Source of the DNA: Brevundimonas sp. UBA6550
Lineage (GTDB): Bacteria > Pseudomonadota > Alphaproteobacteria > Caulobacterales > Caulobacteraceae
NCBI RefSeq assembly: GCF_002434505.1
Contig: NZ_DJKE01000004.1
Coordinates: 160,428-224,427 of the forward strand
Direction: 5' to 3'
Length of the DNA stretch: 64,000 nt
Of the stretch, positions 53,547 through 62,370 are shown one piece after another. The translations under genes were made by a program, and so were the position numbers. How positions within the stretch are numbered: the stretch's first letter is position 1; each line of letters begins with the position of its first letter. The notes under the pieces are model-generated. The model searched no databases. It saw only the letters and a program-made list of their open reading frames with translations, and was not told the origin of the DNA.

Positions 53547-56500
53547 TCTTCAGCGTGTTCTTGCGGGAGGGGCTGCGGCTTGATGACAGCACTAACACGC
53601 ACAAGGTAGTATGCCGTTTCCTTGTTGAGCAGCCTGGGGTCGCGGCCCAAAAGTGACTGCACATGCTCCGCGAGCCGGCGAAGATAGCGCGCCTCTTTTT
53701 CCACCTCGCCTCGCAGCCGCCAGATGAGCGAACTATGCCGGAACAAACGAAGCAAATTTACCTGATCCATCTCGCGAACAAACAGATCCCAAAGGGCTGC
53801 GTGGCAGGAATCAAATAGAGATGGCAGACGTTCATTGTACAAAAAATGATAGGCGTCGGTCAGGAGAATTTGGTCTCTCTCATTGACAGGCTCTCCTGCC
53901 TCAATAAGCAGCCGGACCTTACGCACGATAGCCCGTACCCGGTTGTAGAAATCCTCCTCATCCTTTCCGCGGATGACGTCGTCGAGCGCTTCGAACGCTT
54001 CTTGCCTATTGGTCGTACGCCGCTGGGCACGACTGATGGCGAGATTGTTGGCCGCGATAGTAGCCGAGGATTTACGGCATAATCGCTCCAGTGCTCTGAA
54101 CTGTTCATCAGTTGAGGCTGCATCCTCCTCGAGAAGGATAGCCTTGGCCTGGAGAGCTGAACCTGACTTGCGCTCTGATTTTAAGATTCTCTTCGCAATT
54201 TCTACGGCACCAGCTGAGTCACCCAGCATCTGAAGCGCCAGAGCCTGGGAGAGCTGAAGCGTCCTCTTCATGCCTTGTGGCAGTAGTGCGCTGTCCACTT
54301 CAGCAAAAGCTTCCCCGGCTTCCTTGTTCTTTCCGGTCATCCGAAGAGCCCGAGCCATTTCATAGGTAAGAAAGGATCGAACTTTTTCATTGTCTTCAGG
54401 CACTCGATCAAGCAAATCGCGCGTGAGGTGCAGCACGGTACGGAAGTGGTCGCCTTTAAAGAGGGCCGCTACGTAACCCTTAGCCACGTCAAGCGAGGTC
54501 TCCAGTTCCCGCGCGCTGTCTCCATCGAGGGCTTCGTTAAGAAGACGTAGAAGAATGGAGTTGGCGTTCGCGGTCTCGTAAGTTGAGACCGATGGTTTCG
54601 AGAACTTTTCGGTTACTGACCTCTTCAATCCGCTACCGGTAGACCAGCCCTCGCCGAAGTAAAGGTTGGCCGCGGCCTTGGTGAGTTGCACGTGTTCGCG
54701 GCGTGTTAAAATGGATCGCACATAATCGCGTACTGGGCGCGGCACGATCAGAAGCTTGTCCCCCTCGCCTTGAGAGCCAACCTGTGCGCCAACCGGCGTC
54801 GCGGTCGCTACAAGAGATTTGTCCAGTAACTCTCGGGCTTGCTCGGGGAAGATGCCTTGTGCGTTATAAAAGCGGCGTAACCTGACGATGGTTTCTCCGT
54901 AAGGAAAGGCCAGTAAAGCTTTTAAAAGCGCGAACGATCTTTGTCGGTTCGGGTCTTTGGAGCTTGAGAGATCGTCAATGGCTTGCCGCAAAGCGGACGG
55001 TGCGTTCTCGATCGCTGCATCAACTCGCACGAGGTCGCGATTCGTAGAGGGCAACTGCCCAATCGGCAGTATCTCGAGGTCACGCAGGGTCGCGTCGAGC
55101 CGGGCAGGTACGCCATCAGTATGTCGAAAGATGCCGCTGATGTCGTCGGCGTCGGCGTACTGGTCGCCGCCCTTTTCATGATCCAAAACATATGAGCGAA
55201 CATCTGCTTCGTCGAGTGCGGCGAGGGAAATACGGCCGTATTGGGGATGATCAGGCGTGCGACGGGAACGTAGGATTACGCGTAGATCCGAACAGAAATT
55301 GAGGATCGCTGCCACAACCTGTTCAATATCCGCTTCCGGCGATAGCCGGCCGGATGGCTGCTCACTCAATGAGGTAGGACAGTTGTCGAGAATTAGATAA
55401 GCGCAGCCTTCACCGGCAAGGTCAGAACACAGTTGCTCGAATGTTACGCCCAGGACCGACTTGACTCCGTCAAGGAAATCCTCCCGCGTCGTGTATTCAG
55501 CAAGATCAATCTTGTAGATAGGGGCTGGTGGATCAGCTGGGTCAAGTATAGATTTGATGAAGCCGTCCGAGCCTGCGCCCCAATCGGAGGATAGCCAAAT
55601 CGCACGATGTTCGATTAATGCCGCAACAGCTCGGCGCTGTTCGACGCGCCGAACGTTCCGGTGCGCGAGATGTCCAGGGATATGATAGCGGAGCGAGTGA
55701 AGGGCTCGGGCGGAGGCGGTGGCCGGATCTCCCGCGAGTCCTATGGTCACTGCTCCGACGGCCCGGTTAGCAGGAACGACGAGGCTCGGCGATACTACTG
55801 TTCCTTGGTGAAGGAAGGACTCGTTTTCGTCGAGGTCCATCTCAGCGTCAGCCACCATTCTCCAGCCGCCGCTCTTCATCTTCATATTAATGCGTGGCCA
55901 AACCCTCAGGCCTCCATCAAGGTCTAGGGCCGCGACGGAGTAACCATTTATGCGTTCAATATTTTCGTCGTAATGCTCGAGGCCAAATAGCGACGCTGCT
56001 TGAATTGATCGTTTCGGTTGGCTTCCTCCCGACACTACCGAAGTTACATCTGGTTCGTGCATATGCCCGTAGAGATGCGCATCGAACCCACCGGCCGGAT
56101 TGATCTCAGACCACCAGAATTCGAGCGCTCTGGGGTGCAGCCAGTCCGAGGGGTGATGGGTAATGAGGATGCTTCGATCATGCTGCTTTCGCCAAGCGTT
56201 GGGGTCGGTGCCCGTGACCTGAAGTAGCTGCTGTACTTCGACTGAGAGTTTGCCGCGGAAGTCACCGCCGTCGAGCTGAAGCCATGCCGAATTGAGGCCA
56301 ACGATGCCCAGTTTTCCAGAGGGCGTGGAAAGTGTTGCGGAGAAATCTCCAGGGAAAACGCCCGGTGTTTCTTTAATTAACGGCAATCCGGCAGCCGTCG
56401 CTTTTATCTTCCACTCCGTGAACCCGGAAAATGCGTCCGTCAGCAGCGTCCGATACTCGCAAGTGGGATCCGAAAGCGTCGCTTTGCGTGCCTCTTTCTG

Positions 56501-56839
56501 ATTCCACCAGTCTTTGAGAACGAGCGCTTGGGATTTTGCGGTGCCCGGCCGTGTGAGGTCGTGGTTGCCCGGCACAGCCAGCAACTGAGGTGAGAAACCC
56601 AGCTCCGCCTGTACGGCCCAAATTTCCTGTAAAGCTTCGGTGACTTGGTCGTATTCCGATGTTCCGCCTTTCTGGGTTAGATCTCCGCTGAAGATGACGA
56701 CGTCCCAAGCGCCCGCCCGACGATGGACGCGTTTCAAATCCTCGAGAAACTTGCCTTTCAAGCCAGGCCAGAGCCAGCTATGGCCCTCCATGCCAGCGTG
56801 CAAGTCGCTGAGGTGTAGCCATCGGAATGACTTTGTCAT
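53543..56839 (-). CDS. Metallophosphoesterase-STAND NTPase fusion, putative defence protein
   Basis: The 1098-residue protein starts with a calcineurin-like phosphoesterase (residues 1-330) with all metal motifs: LHLSDLHAG (D12, H14), FSGDLTQKGG (D53), PGNHDLTRPG (N92, H93), ITHHPSDW (H228) and YGHMHEPD (H259, H261). Residues 385-650 look like a STAND/NB-ARC ATPase: AIWLSSDWGAGSDGFIKSIL at the Walker A position, but without the Lys; AYLILDNCPTS at Walker B; RVILRSRRTP; and SLAALDEADVRSYV. Residues 700-1098 are helical repeats, TPR-like. STAND proteins with such effector domains sense phage products. Its AT-richer codons differ from its neighbours. Target and nucleotide use are unknown. Confidence 0.75.
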   Translation of the reverse strand: MTKSFRWLHLSDLHAGMEGHSWLWPGLKGKFLEDLKRVHRRAGAWDVVIFSGDLTQKGGTSEYDQVTEALQEIWAVQAELGFSPQLLAVPGNHDLTRPGTAKSQALVLKDWWNQKEARKATLSDPTCEYRTLLTDAFSGFTEWKIKATAAGLPLIKETPGVFPGDFSATLSTPSGKLGIVGLNSAWLQLDGGDFRGKLSVEVQQLLQVTGTDPNAWRKQHDRSILITHHPSDWLHPRALEFWWSEINPAGGFDAHLYGHMHEPDVTSVVSGGSQPKRSIQAASLFGLEHYDENIERINGYSVAALDLDGGLRVWPRINMKMKSGGWRMVADAEMDLDENESFLHQGTVVSPSLVVPANRAVGAVTIGLAGDPATASARALHSLRYHIPGHLAHRNVRRVEQRRAVAALIEHRAIWLSSDWGAGSDGFIKSILDPADPPAPIYKIDLAEYTTREDFLDGVKSVLGVTFEQLCSDLAGEGCAYLILDNCPTSLSEQPSGRLSPEADIEQVVAAILNFCSDLRVILRSRRTPDHPQYGRISLAALDEADVRSYVLDHEKGGDQYADADDISGIFRHTDGVPARLDATLRDLEILPIGQLPSTNRDLVRVDAAIENAPSALRQAIDDLSSSKDPNRQRSFALLKALLAFPYGETIVRLRRFYNAQGIFPEQARELLDKSLVATATPVGAQVGSQGEGDKLLIVPRPVRDYVRSILTRREHVQLTKAAANLYFGEGWSTGSGLKRSVTEKFSKPSVSTYETANANSILLRLLNEALDGDSARELETSLDVAKGYVAALFKGDHFRTVLHLTRDLLDRVPEDNEKVRSFLTYEMARALRMTGKNKEAGEAFAEVDSALLPQGMKRTLQLSQALALQMLGDSAGAVEIAKRILKSERKSGSALQAKAILLEEDAASTDEQFRALERLCRKSSATIAANNLAISRAQRRTTNRQEAFEALDDVIRGKDEEDFYNRVRAIVRKVRLLIEAGEPVNERDQILLTDAYHFLYNERLPSLFDSCHAALWDLFVREMDQVNLLRLFRHSSLIWRLRGEVEKEARYLRRLAEHVQSLLGRDPRLLNKETAYYLVRVSAVIKPQPLPQEHAED

Positions 56840-57258
56840 GAGTAGTTCCGTTCAGGGATATTCCAGTCAGCGAAACTGAAATTGACAGCAGATGATGCTG
56901 ACTAGCGCAACCGGAGGAAAACCTTGCCCTAAAACGAAGGTTGAGGCCAGCGTACGGGTACCCGGGCACGGCTTCGAGATTGTGGACATTTTAATACGCC
57001 CACACATTGAGGCTTGGTGGCTCATAAGTGGTTCGCGAAGCCAACGCTGACTATCTTCCGGCTGTTTGGCTAGTCTCCGTATTGAGCCCTTAGTCGCCAC
57101 CTAACCGCGAACGTTCTCACCCGATATGAATCTGGACAAGAGGGTTCAGATAGACCGCGTGGGAGCAAGGGATGCATCGCTGCTGCTCCACATCATGCGG
57201 CCTCAGCATCCGAACTCATGACTTCAGTCAGTTTGCCGCTATTCAAAGTAAAACGGCG
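56840..57258. other. Upstream region of the phosphoesterase-STAND gene; no gene supported
   Basis: This AT-richer 419-base stretch has only short frames without family motifs. It must contain the promoter of the minus-strand phosphoesterase-STAND gene; no clear operator or repeat was recognised. Confidence 0.4.
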
Positions 57259-57560
57259 TCACGCGGCTTGAATCAATCGAGGCCGGTGGACGACGATGAT
57301 CCTCGTGATCGGCATTGAGGACACAAGTTTGGCGATGGAATCTTCCGCCGCTTCGTCCAAGTTCGCGGTACCCTCGTCCAGAACGAGCACCTTAGGTTCG
57401 GATAGAGTGCTCTAGCAATGAAGAGACGCTGCTTATGTCCGCTGGGCAAGGGCGAGCCCATGTCTCCAACGCGGGTGAGGAATTGCATCGGCATTAACTG
57501 AATATCGGCGAGTATGCCGGCCTCCTGAACCGTCTCGAGATGTGGAACCTGAACGTGGGC
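57259..57560 (-). pseudogene. Remnant of an ABC exporter ATPase domain
   Basis: One frame encodes LMPMQFLTRVGDMGSPLPSG and HKQRLFIARALYPNL, the region around the ABC signature (SGHKQRL). After a one-base shift near 57391-57396, another frame gives KVLVLDEGTANLDEAAEDSI and MPITRIIVVHRPRLIQAA, which are Walker B, D-loop and H-loop. This is the C-terminal end of a peptidase-containing bacteriocin-type exporter. No upstream Walker A or membrane domain remains. Confidence 0.75.
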
Positions 57561-58330
57561 CAGTCACGCCTTCGGTGGGCCTACGGGCATTGCCTCGCGC
57601 CGGAAGCAGCCACCCAGCGCAATGAGTCCGCCGGAACGGAAGAGACGGCGGCGCCCTATCAGGTCAATCGTCACCGCACGCCGGCGCCTCTGCGCGATAC
57701 CCTGCTTTTGACTGACGGGATCCTGCACCGGGGCGGCCATTGGATGTTTCCTCAAGCCTGAGCCGAATTGAAGCGCTCGGCGTCTACAGGGTAAACCGCT
57801 CACGGTGGATGCGAGACACTGTCGAGCGGGTTAGGCCGCCCTCGCTAAAGCGGTCCTTTTCCTTGAGGTGCGGCTTCACAAATGCGACGCGAGTGCTCCC
57901 GCGATCTGACAGAATCGAGGCGCCTCGGCGTCATCACGCTTCTAGGGACTGAGGGCAGCCATGAAGGCTTCTGCTACCAGTCGGGTCGGGATCCTTCTCG
58001 GTCGTCGTCAGTCATACAGGCAGAGTTTCCCAACCGCCGCTTGGAGTCAAAAAGCGCTGTGCTGTGTCGGTTGCCCACCTCCCGCTGACCTCAGGAGGCT
58101 AACCTATCTCGCTCATTCTAGACGTATTTTCACACGGCCTCGACCCCAAGCCGACATGCCTCGCGCTTGGTTCGCGGGTTCCTTTTGAGTGGGCGCGGGC
58201 GGTCGTCGATGGCTCAAGTTGAATAAGAGTTTGTGAGAAAAATTCTCCAAGAACCTCGCAAAATTCCGGGAGGTGGCCTACCCTGGCGCCATCGCTGTGA
58301 TTTTTGCGGCAATGGTCGGCGGAGTTTGGG
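57561..58330. other. Decayed intergenic stretch without a supported gene
   Basis: About 770 bases between the exporter remnant and the RloA gene hold only short overlapping frames with no ribosome sites. The part nearest the remnant may include further eroded exporter sequence. The last 40 bases carry the RloA ribosome site GGCGGAG. Confidence 0.4.
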
Positions 58331-59719
58331 ATGCTGTTACGATTTACTGTCGAGAATTTCCTCGCTTTCCGAGATGAGGCCGAACTCAACTTGCTAGCCT
58401 CGCGCGATGATCGTCACGCTTCCCATGTAACGATCACGAGCGGGCTGAAGCAGCACCGCGTAGTGAAGGCGGCCGCAATTTATGGCGCCAATGGTCACGG
58501 CAAGACCAAGTTGATTGAAGCCATGTCTTTCGTTCGCGATCTACTTCGGCACGGTACGACTGGCGAGGACCCCATAGCGGTCATGCCGTTCCGCCCGGAG
58601 CCGGAGGCTTCGGCGCGTCCAGCCAAGTTCACCTTCGACATTAATGTCGATGGCGTAGACTACGAATATGGCATCGTGGTCGCTTCCGATCGAGTTTGCG
58701 AAGAGTGGCTGTTTACGACCCGCAAGGGTAAGAGCATCCCCATGTTTGAGCGCGCCACAACGAAAGCAACTTCTGGCGAATACATCACGGAGGTTCAGGT
58801 CGGCCAAGGGTTCAGAAAGTCGGCCGAAGAGGGAAGAAAGAAGGGCTTCGTAGACTTTGTGGCCTTCGGTACGCGCCCCACACAACCCTTCCTAACTGAA
58901 TCGATAGAGCGCAACATCAAGGAATTTGCGCCCATCCATAATTGGTTCTCGCACCAGCTCGTCATACTGAGCGCCGATGCCACATACGCGTCATTGCCAA
59001 TCCGCGCTAAGGATGATCAGAAGTTTATTCAGTTCGTATCCGATTTCATGCGGCGGGCGGATATTGGCATTGATCACTTTGAGGCCGAGGAAAAGCCGTT
59101 TGAGCTTTCAAAGCTAGATATTCCTGAGGAGTTTCACCGCGAGATCCAGCAGCAATGCGAAAAAGGCGGGATCGTCTTGCTGGGAAATAGCGATCAATCA
59201 TCCATTGCGGTGAAGCTCGATGATCATGGTAGGTTTGTCAGGGTCGGGCTTACCTCGGTCCATAAGGCGGCAAACGGACGGTTGACGAACTTCGCCTTCG
59301 ATGAAGAGTCCGCTGGCACCCAAAGGTTGATGCACCTTTTGCCGCTTCTACTTGATATTCGGACCCAAGATAAAACGTACATTGTGGATGAGCTCGACCG
59401 TAAGCTTCACCCCCTTCTGGCCTACCGCTTCTTGGACGCCGCGCTCTCTGAAGACACGATTGGGCAACTCGTTTTCACGACACACAATATCCAACTTCTC
59501 GATCGGGAATTGCTTCGTCGCGATGAAATTTGGTTCGTCGAGAAGGATCGCGACGGTGCCAGTCATCTGATATCCCTCGCCAACATCAAGGTCCGTCCAG
59601 ACCTGAGGATTTCCAAGGGCTACTGGGCTGGCCGGTTCGGCGGCGTGCCCGTGGATGGGCGCTTCGCCGAAGCAGCCATCCCAGACACTTACGCCGAGGC
59701 TGACAATCATGCTCACTAG
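58331..59719 (+). CDS. RloA-like AAA ATPase of a two-gene defence module
   Basis: The 462-residue ABC-type AAA_15/21 ATPase opens with LLRFTVENFLAFRDEAELNL and Walker A IYGANGHGKTKLIEAM (residues 50-65). It has a signature-like ESAGTQRLMHLLPLLL, Walker B TYIVDELDRKLHP near residue 355, and H-loop VFTTHNIQLLD. These are the features of OLD-like ATPases such as RloA/AbiLi. It overlaps the RloB gene by 11 bases. Such ATPases usually sense infection and control the partner nuclease. AT-richer than the backbone. Confidence 0.85.
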   Translation: MLLRFTVENFLAFRDEAELNLLASRDDRHASHVTITSGLKQHRVVKAAAIYGANGHGKTKLIEAMSFVRDLLRHGTTGEDPIAVMPFRPEPEASARPAKFTFDINVDGVDYEYGIVVASDRVCEEWLFTTRKGKSIPMFERATTKATSGEYITEVQVGQGFRKSAEEGRKKGFVDFVAFGTRPTQPFLTESIERNIKEFAPIHNWFSHQLVILSADATYASLPIRAKDDQKFIQFVSDFMRRADIGIDHFEAEEKPFELSKLDIPEEFHREIQQQCEKGGIVLLGNSDQSSIAVKLDDHGRFVRVGLTSVHKAANGRLTNFAFDEESAGTQRLMHLLPLLLDIRTQDKTYIVDELDRKLHPLLAYRFLDAALSEDTIGQLVFTTHNIQLLDRELLRRDEIWFVEKDRDGASHLISLANIKVRPDLRISKGYWAGRFGGVPVDGRFAEAAIPDTYAEADNHAH

Positions 59720-60332
59720 CCGCAAACAGCGGCCCCTTGAGCGCGACGAAACCACGCTGCGAGACGCTACCCTGATCGTAATCGCAACCGAGGGGGCCAA
59801 AACCGAAGTGGGCTACTTCTCGCGCTTCGGCGGTAGCCGTCTCAAGGTCCGAGTTATTCCAGCCGTCGACAATCGCAGCAGTCCAAAAGACATCCTTCAA
59901 AACATCCTAAACTTCCAGACCGAGTATGATCTCGATCAAGACGATCAGCTTTGGGTAGTTATTGATCGGGACCGATGGAAGCTGGATCAGTTGAAGCACG
60001 TCGCGCGGGAATGCCACGCGAAGAGTATCGACCTCGCCGTTAGCAACCCCTGCTTCGAGCTTTGGCTGGCTTTGCATTTAGACCAAGAGCTTCCCGAGAT
60101 GGACCCTGGAGTTGAAGCTCACCATAATGCGAAGTTGCTCGAAACGTTTTTGCGCGACACACTCGGTAGTTACAACAAGGCAAACCCCGACATCGACAAG
60201 TTCGCGGATGGGCTGGACCGAGCAATCGTGGCAGCAAAGGCGCTTGATATTGCCCCTGCTGATCGTTGGCCCAATACGATCGCGACTAGGGTGTATCGTC
60301 TCATGGAAAAGATTCAACAGCTCAGCCGCTAG
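59709..60332 (+). CDS. RloB-family (TOPRIM-like) effector partner
   Basis: The 207-residue protein has the RloB pattern (PF13707): VIATEGAKTEVGYFSRFG with Glu28 and Glu33, LWVVIDRDRWKLDQLK with the DxD pair (residues 86 and 88), and LAVSNPCFELWLALHLD. The acidic residues match a TOPRIM-like nuclease site. Coupled to the ATPase gene by overlap, it forms an RloAB/AbiL-like abortive-infection module. Effector activity is inferred from the family. Confidence 0.85.
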   Translation: MLTSRKQRPLERDETTLRDATLIVIATEGAKTEVGYFSRFGGSRLKVRVIPAVDNRSSPKDILQNILNFQTEYDLDQDDQLWVVIDRDRWKLDQLKHVARECHAKSIDLAVSNPCFELWLALHLDQELPEMDPGVEAHHNAKLLETFLRDTLGSYNKANPDIDKFADGLDRAIVAAKALDIAPADRWPNTIATRVYRLMEKIQQLSR

Positions 60333-60554
60333 GCGACCTTTTCTGTCCGCTGGTAATGCTCGGCCATAACACGGACAGGTTCCGAAGGTCTTCTATTTGG
60401 AGATGCGCGAACTTCGGCTTCACTCCTAGCTGAAGGTCAGGGTGTCAGCTCTCGAGAGGCTTCCGGGAGCGCACTCTCACATGCGGCGGCGTAGATCCGA
60501 TCTCAAATCGATGTAATCAGTCGATGTCGGCTTCGGTGTGCTCGGCCTAGGGCA

Positions 60555-62006
60555 TCACTGGATGTAAGCCCCCGTCACAGCGAATTCGACGTCCGGTGCA
60601 TCGGGATAAAGCGCGAAGATCACCTGCGTGGCATTGGGTGAGCGCGTGAACTCTCCTTCAAACCATCGTGGCGTATCGATCGTCGCCGCGTCGATGAGCT
60701 GATGGCCGACCAGCGCCCCCGTGCTGCTTCGCTGGATGATTTCCACCCTGAGATTGGCCGGCGTCGCGTCTGCAGGCGTCTTCTTCCAAGCGGTAATCCC
60801 GAACCGATAGGGGGCCGCGCGCGCCGGCGGGGCGGCGATCTGCTGATAGTAGGCGCCGGCGGGTGTCGCGCTTGATTTGATGGTCCGTACGCAGTTGCCC
60901 GCTTCCCAAGGCGCACCCGTCGCCGTGCCCACCTGAACCGTCGTCGGCGTGTTGATGACCTGCCAGTTCGAGTCATTGCAAGGCGCTGCCTGGTGGGTGT
61001 TTCGGAGATAGTTCGCGCCTGTATACAAGGGGTCGACGCCCCACCGACGCACATTAGGGTTTGTGGCGGCGGCGCCATCCGGATCCCATGGTTGCCCGTT
61101 CAGCGGCGCGATGACGGTCGTCCAGTTCCGACAGTCGTGCATGTAGTAGGTTGCGTTGTGGAATGTGTCTTGATGGGACACGCCAGGGCACCGAGCATTC
61201 ATGGCTTCCTGCGTCGAAGCACTGGGGACATCCCTCTTCCACGCCTCCCACCGGGTCACGCCGTATTCCTTTGTGAAGAAGTTAATCTCCAGATCGGAAA
61301 ACGCCGACCCAGCCCGCGCGAAATGGTAGCCCGCAACGGTGTCCAGGGTTCGGTTTTTGGTCGGGTCAGTGGTCGAGACGATGAAGTTGTAGTTCGGGTA
61401 AAGGGTCCACTCGAGGGTCGAGTTGTTGGTGGGCACAGACGTCGGGCAATTCGGCGCTGTCGTCAGTCCATGGGTATTGTTGCCATAGCTGAAGGCCGTC
61501 GAATTGTTGGGGAACATGCGCCAGCCATTGGTCTGGCAGCCTGCAGCCCACCAAGGAGACCAGTAGCGACTGGGATCAGATGTCCCCCGAAAGAATGCCC
61601 AATCGCTGGCCGCGCCGAGGATGTTGTACCCGCCATGCGGTTGGTACTGAAACGGCTGATCGGGGAAGAGCGGATCCTTGTTCAGGTGCTCGGTGAAGAA
61701 GTAGGTCTGAACGCCCTTGGTCGCGCCATCTGCGCTGGCGACGGGAAAGGAGTCGCTGATCTGGTAACCGCCCGTGTCGATCTTGTGGTAAGGCAGCGCC
61801 TCACCCAGTCGCAACTTGCGGCGGTTGCTAGTGCATAAGGCCGGGTCGCCGAAGATCGCGACGTCGTTCGTATCGACGCAGACCATTTGGATGAGATAGT
61901 CCTCTGGCAGCGCGGTTTGAGCGGCGCTTGGCGACGGGATGGACATCGCCAACAGCAGTGCGGAAGCCGCCGCATAAGCCATGGGTAGGGTAGGCCGGAT
62001 AGTCAT
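60555..62006 (-). CDS. Secreted protein of unknown function with C-terminal sandwich domain
   Basis: The 483-residue product has a signal peptide ending PSPSAAQ, eight or more Cys in the mature part (for example CVDTNDVAIFGDPALC) and many Asn/Thr/Trp/Tyr residues typical of exported proteins. The last 110 residues (YRFGITAWKKTP, LRVEIIQRSSTGALVG, FALYPDAPDVEFAVTGAYIQ) resemble a carbohydrate-binding beta-sandwich. AAAGAG before the second ATG of the frame sets this start. No catalytic family was recognised. Confidence 0.65.
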   Translation of the reverse strand: MTIRPTLPMAYAAASALLLAMSIPSPSAAQTALPEDYLIQMVCVDTNDVAIFGDPALCTSNRRKLRLGEALPYHKIDTGGYQISDSFPVASADGATKGVQTYFFTEHLNKDPLFPDQPFQYQPHGGYNILGAASDWAFFRGTSDPSRYWSPWWAAGCQTNGWRMFPNNSTAFSYGNNTHGLTTAPNCPTSVPTNNSTLEWTLYPNYNFIVSTTDPTKNRTLDTVAGYHFARAGSAFSDLEINFFTKEYGVTRWEAWKRDVPSASTQEAMNARCPGVSHQDTFHNATYYMHDCRNWTTVIAPLNGQPWDPDGAAATNPNVRRWGVDPLYTGANYLRNTHQAAPCNDSNWQVINTPTTVQVGTATGAPWEAGNCVRTIKSSATPAGAYYQQIAAPPARAAPYRFGITAWKKTPADATPANLRVEIIQRSSTGALVGHQLIDAATIDTPRWFEGEFTRSPNATQVIFALYPDAPDVEFAVTGAYIQ

Positions 62007-62370
62007 TTGCATCTCTTTCAGGACCGCGGGATTGCGGCGCTGATTGAGAGTAAGCGAGCGCCTTCCTCAGGCCGGAAGAAGGCCGAAGCGACGGTCTAAC
62101 GTGTTGAACGGACATCGAAAGAGTTGGCGAAGTATGTCAGGTGCGGCCGTGTGACCCATCATAATCAACCGACGATATCTGAAGGCTTCTGCGGTCTGGA
62201 AGGACGGCTTCGAGCCTCAGGTGGCGATGCCGTCGGAAGTCACGACCTCGACCTTGGCTGCAGCGACCGACGAGGACGGCGCGTTTCGTCGTTACGGATC
62301 GCAATTAATTCGCTTTCGTTTGATCCGACGCCACCATACATCTCTTGCGCGAGTTAAGCGGGGGCTTTGA
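62007..62370. other. Divergent promoter region between the secreted-protein and exporter genes
   Basis: A 364-base gap between two divergent genes; it should hold both promoters. No perfect palindrome, known operator or RNA gene was recognised. An AT-rich patch lies near 62300-62345, just before the exporter gene. Confidence 0.4.

Noticed and set aside
57540..57803. Short frames on both strands upstream of the exporter remnant
   Set aside because: They probably represent eroded exporter sequence; no ABC motif could be assigned with confidence.
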